Positions 6,481 to 15,408 of a DNA stretch of 37,937 nucleotides are shown piece by piece (within the stretch, counting starts at the first letter, position 1; each line of letters opens with the position of its first letter). This DNA comes from Gammaproteobacteria bacterium (lineage in GTDB: Bacteria; Pseudomonadota; Gammaproteobacteria; Thiohalomonadales; Thiohalomonadaceae): assembly GCA_015231435.1 (NCBI GenBank), contig JADGBN010000017.1:1-37937 (forward strand), given 5' to 3'. A program made the position numbers and the translations under genes. Below the pieces are notes generated by a model. It worked only from the letters and a program-made list of their open reading frames with translations, was not told the origin of the DNA and did not search any database.

Positions 6481-8718
6481 TCAGAAGGGTAACTGCAGGC
6501 GATGCAACTTATTGCGATACTCCTCATTCACTGCGGTAATTTGTGTGCTGCTGCCCACCACCCTTGGGGTAATCACCACAACCAATTCAGTTTGCGAGTT
6601 GGCCGTCGACTCCTGACCAAAAAGCCAGCTAAACAGCGGCAGATCGAGTAACCCCGGAACGCCTCCTCTAGCGTTATCATTGCGGCTACGCATCAACCCG
6701 CCAAGAATAATCGACTGACCGCTCTGCACCGCAATGCTACTGGAGATCTTTCTTGTCTGAAAGGAGGGTGAGTCGAGACTTGAACTGTTGGTGATCGCAA
6801 CATCACTCACCTCCTGAACAATATCCATCACCACCAAGCCGCCCGGATTCACCCGTGGTTTGACATCCAGCACAATACCCGTGTCGCGGTATTGAATCGA
6901 TGTACTGATAATACTATCAGCGGAGGTGCCACTCTGCTGCAGGGTTGCAATCGGGATCTGATCACCCACCTGAATACGTGCAGCCTGATTATCGAGCACC
7001 ATCACTGAGGGTGCCGAAAGAATTTTTAACAGCGATTTTTTTGCCAGGGCACCGAAGATAGCGTGAATATCACCGCTGGAGCTAACCATCGAAAAGTTTA
7101 CCCCAGGAAAGAGTGTGCCCAGACCGGAGGTGCTACTGTTATCCAGCGAGTTATCCCAGCTTAACTGCCGCGTCTTATCCCCTTTGATGCTCTCAAAAAA
7201 CCATTGCAGACCATATTTAAGCTCATCATCAAGAGAGATCTCCATCACCCTGGCCTCAATTAGCACCTGCAGTGGCACCTCATCAAGCTGTTTTAGCGCC
7301 TGCTCGATTTTGCGAAACTGCCGCGCATTGGCGACAATCACCAGCGAGTTATTCTGCTCATTGGCAACAATACGCACACCATCAGGCGTGATCACTGTTA
7401 CCGGCGCACTGTTATTAGCGCTGCTTTGGCTATTCACCCCGCTTGCAGCAGGGGTCGTGGAGGATGCGGAGGAGGATAAGCCTGAGGTAGACGAACCGAA
7501 AGAGGAGGTTGAACTTCCCAGCGAGGCGCCCAGACCACCGCTTTTAAGCGTCACCGCCTGTTCACGCGGTGCGACCCGTGCCGCACTTCCCGTACTGCCG
7601 GTCACCGCGCCATTGGCATCCACATCACCATAAATCTGGTTAAGCAACGTAGCGAGATCAGCTGCTTTAACATTCTGAATACGGTAGACATAGATCCGCT
7701 CACCGCCACCACCACTCTCCTCCCCGGCTTGATCAAGACGGGCAATCCACTCCTCAATGCGTTTGAGGTAGTGCGCCTGCGGAGTCACCACAAGAATACT
7801 GTTACTCTTCTCAATCGCCACAATACGCAACAGACCCGCCAGCGGAGAGTCCCCCCCTTCGCCAACAATGCGTTGCAACCCCTCCATCACATCGGTTAGC
7901 GGTGAGTATTGCAATGCGTAGAGCCCAACAGAGAGACCTTTCATCCAATCGACATCAAAGAGTTTGACCGTCTCGATAAGGTTATTCATCTCCGGGCCGG
8001 TACCCGCGAGTATTAGCAGATTTCTCACACTGTCGACACGAATCACACTCTCCTGTGAGGCTATCGGTTTGAGAATGGAGACCATCTCGGTGGCGGAGAC
8101 ATAACGTAACTGCACCACCCGCACACTATACCCCTGGGGCAGCGGCTGACTGCTATCACCCAGTTGTGGCACCAAACCCGAGGTTAATACCGCACTCACC
8201 GGAACAATCTCGCTGCGCCCCTGCCGCTCGACAAGGGCGGCACCGTTCATGCGCAATAATGTCTCCAGCAGGGGGATTAACTCACTTTTCTCCATCGCTG
8301 TGGTGGTCTGAAAGTTGACCAACCCCTGAACTTTGGGATCAATAAGATAGTTCTTGCCAAGAAGATCGGCGAGAATAATCTTGACCACCTCACGAATATC
8401 GGTCGCTTCAAAATTGAGGGTAATCTCACCAACGCCGCTTAACGCCGGTTTTTGACGATTTTTAGCGACAAACTCGCCGCTCCCCGGATAGCTTTTATGT
8501 TGTGCGGTGTCACTGTCACCAAGTGCTGCCTTGTCACTGCTGCTGACCGCAGGTTCATTAATCACATCACTGCTGGTTAAGGTGGCGGCGCTAAACGCCG
8601 TGCTACTCCCCTGAAAAAGGGTATCAATATTAATAGGTTCCGGCTTAAGCAACGGCTGCGGAGTCGAACAACCCGCAAGAATCAGGATAATCGCGCCATA
8701 AAAGGGGAACTGTCTCAT
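6481..8718 (-). CDS. gspD: Type II secretion system secretin GspD (lipoprotein form)
   Basis: GspD is the outer-membrane channel of the type II secretion system. The 745-residue protein begins with a lipoprotein signal, lipobox LAGC with the lipidated cysteine at residue 17, so it may be self-anchored instead of needing a pilotin. An N0 domain is visible at about 97-170 (EITLNFEATDIREVVKIIL), then N1-N3 modules. A Ser/Gly/Ala-rich insert at about 390-440 interrupts N3. The secretin core covers about 480-735, with VPGLLDLPLFSWLFG near the end. It is last in the gsp run, 45 bases after the GspC/N-like gene, the position expected in J-K-L-M-N-D type clusters. The start is ATG 8718, preceded by an AAGG-like site. 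Confidence 0.95.
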   Translation of the reverse strand: MRQFPFYGAIILILAGCSTPQPLLKPEPINIDTLFQGSSTAFSAATLTSSDVINEPAVSSSDKAALGDSDTAQHKSYPGSGEFVAKNRQKPALSGVGEITLNFEATDIREVVKIILADLLGKNYLIDPKVQGLVNFQTTTAMEKSELIPLLETLLRMNGAALVERQGRSEIVPVSAVLTSGLVPQLGDSSQPLPQGYSVRVVQLRYVSATEMVSILKPIASQESVIRVDSVRNLLILAGTGPEMNNLIETVKLFDVDWMKGLSVGLYALQYSPLTDVMEGLQRIVGEGGDSPLAGLLRIVAIEKSNSILVVTPQAHYLKRIEEWIARLDQAGEESGGGGERIYVYRIQNVKAADLATLLNQIYGDVDANGAVTGSTGSAARVAPREQAVTLKSGGLGASLGSSTSSFGSSTSGLSSSASSTTPAASGVNSQSSANNSAPVTVITPDGVRIVANEQNNSLVIVANARQFRKIEQALKQLDEVPLQVLIEARVMEISLDDELKYGLQWFFESIKGDKTRQLSWDNSLDNSSTSGLGTLFPGVNFSMVSSSGDIHAIFGALAKKSLLKILSAPSVMVLDNQAARIQVGDQIPIATLQQSGTSADSIISTSIQYRDTGIVLDVKPRVNPGGLVVMDIVQEVSDVAITNSSSLDSPSFQTRKISSSIAVQSGQSIILGGLMRSRNDNARGGVPGLLDLPLFSWLFGQESTANSQTELVVVITPRVVGSSTQITAVNEEYRNKLHRLQLPF

Positions 8719-8763
8719 GTTTTATACCTTATTCGGGATGTGTGCAAAAAAGGGGCAGAAAGA

Positions 8764-9273
8764 TTAATCACGATGTAAATAGGGGCGCAACCAGAGGATC
8801 TGCTGCGCCTCATCGCGTGTGAGTGTGAGGCTTACCGCATCAAGCGCAGTCACCTGCCAGTCAAGAAATTGATCCCCAAGCTGTAGGGCAACATGGCGCT
8901 TCCCCTGTTTCAAATAGGCCATGTAGTGATGCGCTGACGTAGCGATAATTGCCGTTAAGAAAAACTCACCCGGAGGTGCCAGCGGCACGGAATTCACCAC
9001 CACCGCCCTGTCACGCATAATGCGTTGACGATTATCGGTTAACAGCGGACGCGCATCAATGGCATCATAATGTTCAAAGGGGGGTGGCGCTCCAACCACT
9101 GCCGCCGTCGCGACATCCACTGCTTCTGCAGCGGCAAGACGCTGACCTGCCTGCACCGTTGCCAGCCACTGTGGGGTATAGCGATCACCTGCCAGCCACG
9201 GCTGCCAGTAGGGGTTCCAGAGATAACCCAGTAACAGCACCATCAGAATAATAAGTGACCAAATCAGACGCAT
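8764..9273 (-). CDS. GspC/GspN-like inner-membrane protein of the type II secretion system
   Basis: This is a 169-residue bitopic protein. One N-terminal membrane helix (about 3-22, LIWSLIILMVLLLGYLW) is followed by a periplasmic part. Residues about 100-165 (FFLTAIIATSAHHYMAYLK to QQILWLRPY) resemble the HR domain of GspC, which links the inner-membrane platform to the secretin N0 domain. There is no PDZ domain, so it is short for a classical GspC. Its place between gspM and gspD matches XpsN of Xanthomonas-type clusters. The start codon overlaps the gspM stop (TAATG), implying coupled translation. Family placement is by fold pattern and position. Confidence 0.75.
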   Translation of the reverse strand: MRLIWSLIILMVLLLGYLWNPYWQPWLAGDRYTPQWLATVQAGQRLAAAEAVDVATAAVVGAPPPFEHYDAIDARPLLTDNRQRIMRDRAVVVNSVPLAPPGEFFLTAIIATSAHHYMAYLKQGKRHVALQLGDQFLDWQVTALDAVSLTLTRDEAQQILWLRPYLHRD

Positions 9274-9857
9274 TAACTTGCACCCCGATCGATATAACCT
9301 GCCAGATCAAAATTGAACATCACTGCCGCAACGCCATCACTGCTGCCCGAACGGTTAAGCGTCAGGTTATCAATAAAGAGCAGTGGACGCCCCGACTCCA
9401 GCTGATAGAGCAGTGCTGCGATGCGATCTGTGGCAAGACGCAACTGTACGCGTAACACCACCTTTTGGTAAGGCTCCTCCTCTGCTGCCGGATATTGAAT
9501 AATCTGGGTGTTAATCAGCTCCCCCTTAACACGCTCCAGTGCTGACTTCAAAAGCTGCTGTAGCTCTGCCGCTGCCAATGCCTCTGTTTGACCGCTGAGG
9601 GTTTGTGATAGGCCACCCTGACTCGCCTGAAGCTGTTCAATGGCGCCAAGCAGGGGCGTCGTCTGTGCGACAATCCGCTGCAGGCGTTCGATATTAAACA
9701 GGCGGTCATCAATCTCTTCGTGATAACGTTGCAGCTGTTGCCACCACGGCAGGAGAGTGGCGATCCCTAGCAAGAGGATTAAAAACGTCACCGCGCCATA
9801 TAAAAAACGGCAACGCTTAAGCTTGCCATGCTCCTGAATTGCTGGCCGCTGACTCAT
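9273..9857 (-). CDS. gspM: Type II secretion system protein GspM
   Basis: GspM is a bitopic inner-membrane protein that pairs with GspL in the assembly platform. The product is 194 residues. It has a short basic cytoplasmic start, a membrane helix at about 20-38 (YGAVTFLILLLGIATLLPWW), a heptad-rich stretch to about 115, and a ferredoxin-like periplasmic domain at about 120-190 ending FNFDLAGYID. It resembles the GspM subtype found with PilN-like GspL. ATG 9857 overlaps the gspL stop in an ATGA arrangement, and its TAA overlaps the next start by one base, so L, M and the C/N-like gene are tightly coupled. Confidence 0.88.
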   Translation of the reverse strand: MSQRPAIQEHGKLKRCRFLYGAVTFLILLLGIATLLPWWQQLQRYHEEIDDRLFNIERLQRIVAQTTPLLGAIEQLQASQGGLSQTLSGQTEALAAAELQQLLKSALERVKGELINTQIIQYPAAEEEPYQKVVLRVQLRLATDRIAALLYQLESGRPLLFIDNLTLNRSGSSDGVAAVMFNFDLAGYIDRGAS

Positions 9858-10912
9858 CGGCTCGCCTCCGCCACAGGGGGAGTCTCCAGCTCCAGACGCA
9901 GGTGAAACTGCTCCTGCTGCTCCCGTCCGACCCGACTTAGCGCCGAGACAAACTCCACTTTATTAAAGAGTGGCGAGGCCTCCAATAGCGCAATTAGCTC
10001 GGAAGCGGCGGCAGAGACGCCAATCACCTCAATTTGCCGCCCCATCATTCGCAACTGCTGCACCGTGGTATGGTCAGGAATGAGCTGGGTAAGCTCGCGC
10101 AGCAGCTCAATTCGCAGGGGTGCTGCCTGCTGCAAGCCTTGCAAATAGCCTAAACGAAAACTATCTGACTCATAGCGTTGCCGCAGATCCTGAACACGAT
10201 TCGCCTCACTTAGCGTGCGATTATAGATCTCTCCCAACGCCGTCACCTCCAGACGCTGCTGTAACAGCGGGGTGATCAGCAGTGCCGCAATAAGCAACAG
10301 TAGCAACAACAGTGAGAGCTGCCGGGTTCGCCCCAATAACGGCGGGCGCTGCTGCCGTTGCGCAAGGGGCAGCAGATTCATCGCACCCGCACGCTGTTCA
10401 CCGCTCACCAGTAAAAGCTGCAGCGACAAAGTCGCTAAAGCCTCTTGCCACGGTGTCAGCAGACGTAACGGCAGATAGCTTAAGGTGACTAGGATCTTGT
10501 CACTCTGTTGTGGATGATCCGCGACAACATAATCAAAACAGATCGCCTCGGCACTAAAAGGGGTATAGCGATCCATTTCAAAGATCAGCGACTGCCGTAA
10601 ATTGACCAGTAGTGCCCGAGGCAGAGTTAAAGTACGGCTGACCACCTGACTAAACTGCAAATTAACTGTCGCCGGCTTCACCCCATCAGCGTGACAGCGG
10701 CTAATCACCGTCGCCAGCAACGACTCCGGCTGCAGGGGGTTACTTAACGGAATCGGTCGCTCCAGTAACGGTCGGTTTTGCTGCATCACCTGCAGCGTAT
10801 CGGCACCTATTTGCAGGGTAATATCGGCACTGTCACGATACCCTTTGTCGGCAAAAAGTGCGAAGCAGTCTGACAGTGATGCCTGCCAACCGGGGGTTAC
10901 CAAGGTAAACAC
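9854..10912 (-). CDS. gspL: Type II secretion system protein GspL (PilN-like C-terminus)
   Basis: GspL couples the cytoplasmic ATPase GspE to the membrane platform. The 352-residue protein has an actin-like cytoplasmic region at about 1-190, including the stretch MDRYTPFSAEAICFDYVV. A single membrane helix follows at about 200-218 (Leu-rich, SLLLLLLLIAALLITPLL), then a periplasmic coiled coil and a PilN-like domain. It begins at GTG 10912, with GGAG about 11 bases upstream, 27 bases after gspK. It overlaps gspM by 4 bases. Confidence 0.9.
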   Translation of the reverse strand: MFTLVTPGWQASLSDCFALFADKGYRDSADITLQIGADTLQVMQQNRPLLERPIPLSNPLQPESLLATVISRCHADGVKPATVNLQFSQVVSRTLTLPRALLVNLRQSLIFEMDRYTPFSAEAICFDYVVADHPQQSDKILVTLSYLPLRLLTPWQEALATLSLQLLLVSGEQRAGAMNLLPLAQRQQRPPLLGRTRQLSLLLLLLLIAALLITPLLQQRLEVTALGEIYNRTLSEANRVQDLRQRYESDSFRLGYLQGLQQAAPLRIELLRELTQLIPDHTTVQQLRMMGRQIEVIGVSAAASELIALLEASPLFNKVEFVSALSRVGREQQEQFHLRLELETPPVAEASR

Positions 10913-10939
10913 GAAGCGTATATCTCCATTAGCCGCCGC

Positions 10940-11818
10940 TTAAAAGCGTGACAGGGGTGCACGTTGCCAACCAATAATATGGTAACCGGCACGTTCCAAA
11001 CCCGTAAGTTGCAGCGTTGCTGCAACACTATATTGACCATCGTTAACCTGCTCTCCCCTGATTGCATCAATCCAGACGACTATTCTAAACGTATCGCCCT
11101 GCGAAGAGAGACTATTTTCACTCATCGCTGCGCCAAAAGTCAGCGCATTAATACGCTGCTGCAGCTGCTGCGGGTCACCTGACTGCGCCAGTTGTGCCGC
11201 CTGCAGCAGCGGCAGAGGGGCGAGCATCCAGTCCGGTTGCGCCGCTGCGCGCAGCGACAGCAAAGGACGTAACTGCTGATAAAGTTGCGGTGACATCTGC
11301 AGCAGCAACAACAGCTCCTCAATACTGACTAACGGCTCATCTGCGGCGCCATAGGGCACCCCTGACGCAATATAGAGCGCATCTTCGGCACCATTAAGTG
11401 ACTGCAACTGATCCCTATCCCGCCAATCCTGTAGTTGATCATAAAGCTGTTCAGCCTCCCTGGCACTGCTGCCGGCAAGCTGTAACAGGGCACTCCAGAG
11501 AGGACGATCCACACTGTTAGGATTCAGCAGACCGCGCTCATCCTGAATGGTTATGCGCAGGCGGTAGTCCTGAAATTGCCAGAGATAGGGTCGCCCGTCA
11601 CCCTGCCAACGCCATTGCGGGTTGACTACCTGCAGTTGCTGTACAGCATAATAGACCCCGGCCGTTAACGCCGCCTCAGCTCTGCTACTAGCGAGCGCCA
11701 GTTGGGTAAGCTGCGTCTCACTACGCTGAATCGCCGTTAGCGATGTCGCCATCACAGTTAACAGCACCACCACCCAAAGCACCAGAATCAGGGCAACACC
11801 CTGCTGCTTACTGATCAT
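10940..11818 (-). CDS. gspK: Type II secretion system minor pseudopilin GspK
   Basis: GspK is the largest pseudopilin and caps the pseudopilus tip together with GspI and GspJ. The 292-residue product has a prepilin-type leader MISKQQG followed directly by a hydrophobic helix beginning VALILVLWVVVLL. It lacks Glu at mature position 5, which is normal for GspK. The expected insert-containing alpha domain follows, with the helical stretch ARE AEQLYDQLQDWRD and the later VSIEELLLL segment. The start ATG 11818 overlaps the 3' end of gspJ by 11 bases, so translation is probably coupled to gspJ. Confidence 0.93.
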   Translation of the reverse strand: MISKQQGVALILVLWVVVLLTVMATSLTAIQRSETQLTQLALASSRAEAALTAGVYYAVQQLQVVNPQWRWQGDGRPYLWQFQDYRLRITIQDERGLLNPNSVDRPLWSALLQLAGSSAREAEQLYDQLQDWRDRDQLQSLNGAEDALYIASGVPYGAADEPLVSIEELLLLLQMSPQLYQQLRPLLSLRAAAQPDWMLAPLPLLQAAQLAQSGDPQQLQQRINALTFGAAMSENSLSSQGDTFRIVVWIDAIRGEQVNDGQYSVAATLQLTGLERAGYHIIGWQRAPLSRF

Positions 11819-12470
11819 AACCGGTACCCATTACCGAAAACCCAGTTCGCGGACGACTTGGCAATGTCATCACCATGGGGGGCATGACCTCACCCGCCAC
11901 GACTACCTCAAGTTTAATTAACTGCGGCAGACGAATATTCTGCCAATCGCTATACCAGTGCGCCACCTTGGTGCCAAACAGGGTGCCGTAGTAGGTAAAA
12001 GTCACGGCATCAACCTCCGTTAACAGCGTGTGATGACTATAGATTTGGGGTGCGATTGCTGCGTTGGCCACCGGTAGTTGTGGCGTCACCTCGGGGTGAT
12101 GCAGCCACCGATGTAGGCTTAAACGCCGCTCCTTCGAATCATAATAGATAGCAAGTCGTGACAGCCCACCCAGCGCCGTGCCACTGGCGAGGGGTGAAAT
12201 AAGTTGCAGACGTTGTTGATCCCCACTAAAGGCAAGGCGTTTGCCCTCCGGTCCCACCTCGGTTAAGGGTTGCAGTTGCTGTAGCGTATGACGAATAAAA
12301 AGGTAGCCGCTACGCAAATTATCATCCTCACGCAACTCACTATCTATGCTGCGCCAGGTACGCTGCATTAAGTCAAGCCCGGAGAAGAGCAGTAGCGAAA
12401 TAATCGCCATTCACACCAAGGCAATTAGCAGCTCGATAAGCGTAAAACCACGTTGTCTCTTAAAGCGCAT
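11808..12470 (-). pseudogene. gspJ: GspJ minor pseudopilin with an in-frame TGA in the prepilin signal
   Basis: GspJ is a minor pseudopilin. Reading from ATG 12470 gives MRFKRQRG, a classic basic leader ending in the prepilin peptidase Gly, then FTLIELLIALV with the canonical Glu at +5. Codon 20 is TGA (12413-12411). The same frame then continues at once with ATG (12410), MAIISLLLFSGLDLMQRTWR, and a full-length GspJ body of 200 residues that overlaps gspK. Without the stop, the protein would be about 220 residues, normal for GspJ. TGA is used as an ordinary stop nearby (gspD, ccoN), so a changed genetic code is unlikely. It could be a point mutation (for example from TTA, TGG or GGA), a sequencing error, or re-initiation at the adjacent ATG. 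Re-initiation would yield a product without the leader. Confidence 0.85.
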
Positions 12471-12482
12471 ATGACAGCATCA

Positions 12483-14597
12483 TTAGCGCGTTAGTCGCTG
12501 GTAGATTTCACCCATTTGATAGGGCAGCTGACTAATGTCAGAAATCAGCGTGTAGGCCGCATCGCCATAGAGCCTAGGGAGATACTCCTGTGCCTGCTCA
12601 TCAATGGTAATGCAGTAAGGGTGAATACCGCTGCGTCGCGCCTCAAGCAGCGCCATGCGGGTATCCTCTATGCCATATATGCCCTGATACTCGCCACCAT
12701 AATCATCGGGACGACCATCGGAGAGGGTGACAAGAATACGGGTATGTGCCTCGGTCTCTTGCAAAAGCCCCGAGAGGTGACGAATAGCCGCTCCCATGCG
12801 GGTATAATCCTTCGGTTGCAGCGCACTAATACGCCCCTGCACCGTCGCATCATAGGCATCGCTAAAACTTTTAACCCGATAAATTTCACAGCGCTGGCGC
12901 GTCATTCCCGAAAAACCGTAAATTGCATAGCGATCGCCTAGGGTCTCCAGCGCCTCGCACATCAGCACCAGCGCCTGACGCTCCAGCTGATTAATCCAGC
13001 CCCGCGTCGAACCGCTGACATCGACCATAAACAGCACCGCAATATGACGCTCGTGACGATGGTGACGTAAATAGAGCGCCTCACTCAGCTCCACGCCCTG
13101 CAACCGATCTGACTCTGCCTCCACCAGCGCATCAATATCGATATCCTCGCCGCCATTTTGCCGCCGCAACAGCCGGTTCTCATCGCGTAACGCCTCGAAA
13201 CGACGGCGTAACTGGGCAATTTCGTGGTGAAACTGCTGGCGGGTCTCCTGCACAAAGGTATCGTATTGCGGCTCAATCGTTAACTCACGCAGGGCACACC
13301 AGCGCTTGTGGTACTCCTGCCGCCGATAGTCCCACTCATCATAGAGGGAGGCCCCCTCCTCATGGTAGGTTCCCTCCCACACCCGCGCCGCAGAGCGCTC
13401 GTGCTCCAGACGCTCGACCAGTTCATACTCGCCCGGCCCCGCTGCGGTGAGATACTCGGGGGGGATTTCACCAAAATCGAGCTTTATCGAACTTATCCTC
13501 TTTTTCAGCCCCTCGGGCAGCTGTTGACTTAGCTGTTCAACCCACCAATCGCCCCCATCGGGCAAAAGTGTTGCGTCATCCGCCTCCTCACCCTGAGGGT
13601 TAGCGAGCGCAGCCGACGCTATCTCCTGATTTTTTGCAGGCAGACTCTCCCGCAGCTGCGTCAGCTGCACCTTAAACAGCGCACGCTCGCGTTCAATGCG
13701 CTGTTGCCGTACCTTGGCCACGGCAGCAATATTTAGGGTGCCCTGATAAATCGGTGCGGGTAACGGCGCCAGATCCCCCAAATGTTGCTGACAAAGGGTG
13801 ATGACTGTGGCCACATCGCAAGCGGGCTCACTTAACTGTAACTGTAACTGCTGCCATTCGCAGGAGAGCGCTTCATTACTTCCAGATAACGCTTGCAAAG
13901 CACGCCACTGTCCGGGGAGTTCGCGTTGAATGGCAGCCTCCAGACGCAGCCGATCCATCGTCGCAAAGAGGGCCAAAAACGCATCACTCAAGGGGAGTGG
14001 CAGGGCAAAGAGCGGTGGCATAAAAGTGCCGAAACGCGTCTGCGCCCAGAGGAAGACCGCCATCGCCTGATAGAGTTTACGGTTCTCGACACGACTCTCC
14101 AGCTGCATGAGCACCGGCGGCAGATAGAGGGTTTCACTGTCACACCAGAGCAGCTCTGAAGCGGCAATCGCCAGCGGTCGCCCCGCCAGGGCGTGAAGAA
14201 AATGGCCCAGCATCTGCTGTTCATCACCCAGTACCACCCCTACTTGCTGCTGTCGCCGATAGCGATAGAAGAAGTCAATATCCGTCACCAGCGCCATCGC
14301 GGCGCGCAGTCCGGCGCGGTCATAGGCATCCAAAGTGTGAATTGCCCAGCTCTCCAGCAGGGAAGGCGTTAACTGCTCCCAGCGGGCAACCGCACTACAG
14401 GTTAGCTCATAGGCGAGTTGAATTTGGGTGGCAGCGACGCGGCGCGCACTATCCAGCAACAGCTGTTGTTGCGGACGCTTGAGCGCGGCAATAGTCATCG
14501 CGAGATTTTCGCAATGCAAAAAGGTGTACTCGACCTCAAAACAGGTTTCGAGTATCGCTAAAATCTCGTCGCTTTGCAGCGGCAGAGGTGAACGCAT
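12483..14597 (-). CDS. CbbO/NorD-family protein with C-terminal von Willebrand factor A domain
   Basis: CbbO and NorD are VWA-domain partners of CbbQ/NorQ AAA+ ATPases. Together they remodel a client enzyme: Rubisco for CbbO, nitric oxide reductase for NorD. The C-terminal VWA domain (about residues 520-704) has a complete MIDAS: DVSGS (D526, S528, S530), the Thr in KDYTRMG (about 599) and the Asp in LSDGRPDD (about 627). The N-terminal two thirds is helical. At 704 residues it is long for NorD and somewhat short for typical CbbO, so the client cannot be decided here. A TTG codon directly precedes ATG 14597; I prefer the ATG. It follows cbbQ by 9 bases and ends 12 bases before gspJ. Confidence 0.85.
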   Translation of the reverse strand: MRSPLPLQSDEILAILETCFEVEYTFLHCENLAMTIAALKRPQQQLLLDSARRVAATQIQLAYELTCSAVARWEQLTPSLLESWAIHTLDAYDRAGLRAAMALVTDIDFFYRYRRQQQVGVVLGDEQQMLGHFLHALAGRPLAIAASELLWCDSETLYLPPVLMQLESRVENRKLYQAMAVFLWAQTRFGTFMPPLFALPLPLSDAFLALFATMDRLRLEAAIQRELPGQWRALQALSGSNEALSCEWQQLQLQLSEPACDVATVITLCQQHLGDLAPLPAPIYQGTLNIAAVAKVRQQRIERERALFKVQLTQLRESLPAKNQEIASAALANPQGEEADDATLLPDGGDWWVEQLSQQLPEGLKKRISSIKLDFGEIPPEYLTAAGPGEYELVERLEHERSAARVWEGTYHEEGASLYDEWDYRRQEYHKRWCALRELTIEPQYDTFVQETRQQFHHEIAQLRRRFEALRDENRLLRRQNGGEDIDIDALVEAESDRLQGVELSEALYLRHHRHERHIAVLFMVDVSGSTRGWINQLERQALVLMCEALETLGDRYAIYGFSGMTRQRCEIYRVKSFSDAYDATVQGRISALQPKDYTRMGAAIRHLSGLLQETEAHTRILVTLSDGRPDDYGGEYQGIYGIEDTRMALLEARRSGIHPYCITIDEQAQEYLPRLYGDAAYTLISDISQLPYQMGEIYQRLTR

Positions 14598-14606
14598 CAA
14601 CCGCCC

Positions 14607-15407
14607 TTAGAAGAGCGCAGCGGAGAGTTCGTTAATCGCCCGCAACATCTCACCATCATCGGTCAGTGCCTGAGCAATAGCGGTGCTACAGGCAGAGGTT
14701 GCATCAATTCCACTCACCATTAGCTTTGCCGCATGGACCAAAAGACGTGTGCTCGCCCCCTCATCAAGACCACTCCCCTTGAGGTTGCGGGTCATTCCCG
14801 CAAAACGCACCAAACGCTCTGCAGCAGAACGCTCCAGCCCCGACTCACGCACGATAATTTCACACTCAAGCTCGGCATCAAGATAGTTAAACTCAAGGGC
14901 GACAAAACGCTGCCGGGTGCTCTGTTTGAGATCCTTCAGCACACTCTGATACCCAGGATTATAGGAGACCGCCAAAGCAAACTCCGGCGGTGCCTCAAAG
15001 ATCTGCCCCAACTTCTCAATCGGCAGAATGCGCCGATCATCCGCCAGCGGATGAATCACCACCATGGTATCTTTGCGCGCCTCGACCACCTCATCAAGAT
15101 AGCAGATCGCCCCCGCTTTAACGGCACGCAGCAGCGGCCCGTCAACCCAGAAAGTTTCACCGCCACGAATCAGATAGCGACCGACCAGATCTGACGAAGT
15201 GAGATCATCATGGCAGGAGACGGTGATTAAGGGGCGCTGCAGACGCCACGCCATATACTCCATAAAACGACTTTTGCCACATCCCGTGGGTCCCTTTAAC
15301 AGCAGCGGCAGCCCATTGGCATAAGCTGCGGTAAAGATCTCAATCTCATTGCCATAGGGCTGATAATAGGGTTCAACCGTTATCCGATGCTGCTCGATCT
15401 CATGCAT
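14607..15407 (-). CDS. cbbQ: CbbQ/NorQ/NirQ-family AAA+ ATPase
   Basis: This is a MoxR-class AAA+ ATPase of 266 residues that works as a hexamer with a VWA partner, here the next gene. Walker A is GPTGCGKS at 39-46 and Walker B is ICYLDEVVEA at 101-110 (D105, E106). The stretches SCHDDLTSSDLVGRYL, AVSYNPGYQSVLKDLK and NLKGSGLDEGASTRLL are typical of CbbQ/NirQ. By my reading it is closest to CbbQ, the Rubisco activase component, but NorQ is very similar and no Rubisco or NO reductase gene is in view. ATG 15407 begins one base after the pyrB stop, so it appears to be co-transcribed with the his-tat-pyrB run. Confidence 0.85.
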   Translation of the reverse strand: MHEIEQHRITVEPYYQPYGNEIEIFTAAYANGLPLLLKGPTGCGKSRFMEYMAWRLQRPLITVSCHDDLTSSDLVGRYLIRGGETFWVDGPLLRAVKAGAICYLDEVVEARKDTMVVIHPLADDRRILPIEKLGQIFEAPPEFALAVSYNPGYQSVLKDLKQSTRQRFVALEFNYLDAELECEIIVRESGLERSAAERLVRFAGMTRNLKGSGLDEGASTRLLVHAAKLMVSGIDATSACSTAIAQALTDDGEMLRAINELSAALF

Positions 15408-15408
15408 A

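Noticed and set aside
7115-7633. 172-codon plus-strand frame inside gspD
   Set aside because: It is a shadow of the Ser/Gly-rich insert of the secretin on the opposite strand.
12411-12413. TGA read as tryptophan or selenocysteine in gspJ
   Set aside because: Trp is encoded by TGG throughout and TGA ends gspD and ccoN. No selenocysteine insertion hairpin is evident, and this helix position needs no selenocysteine.
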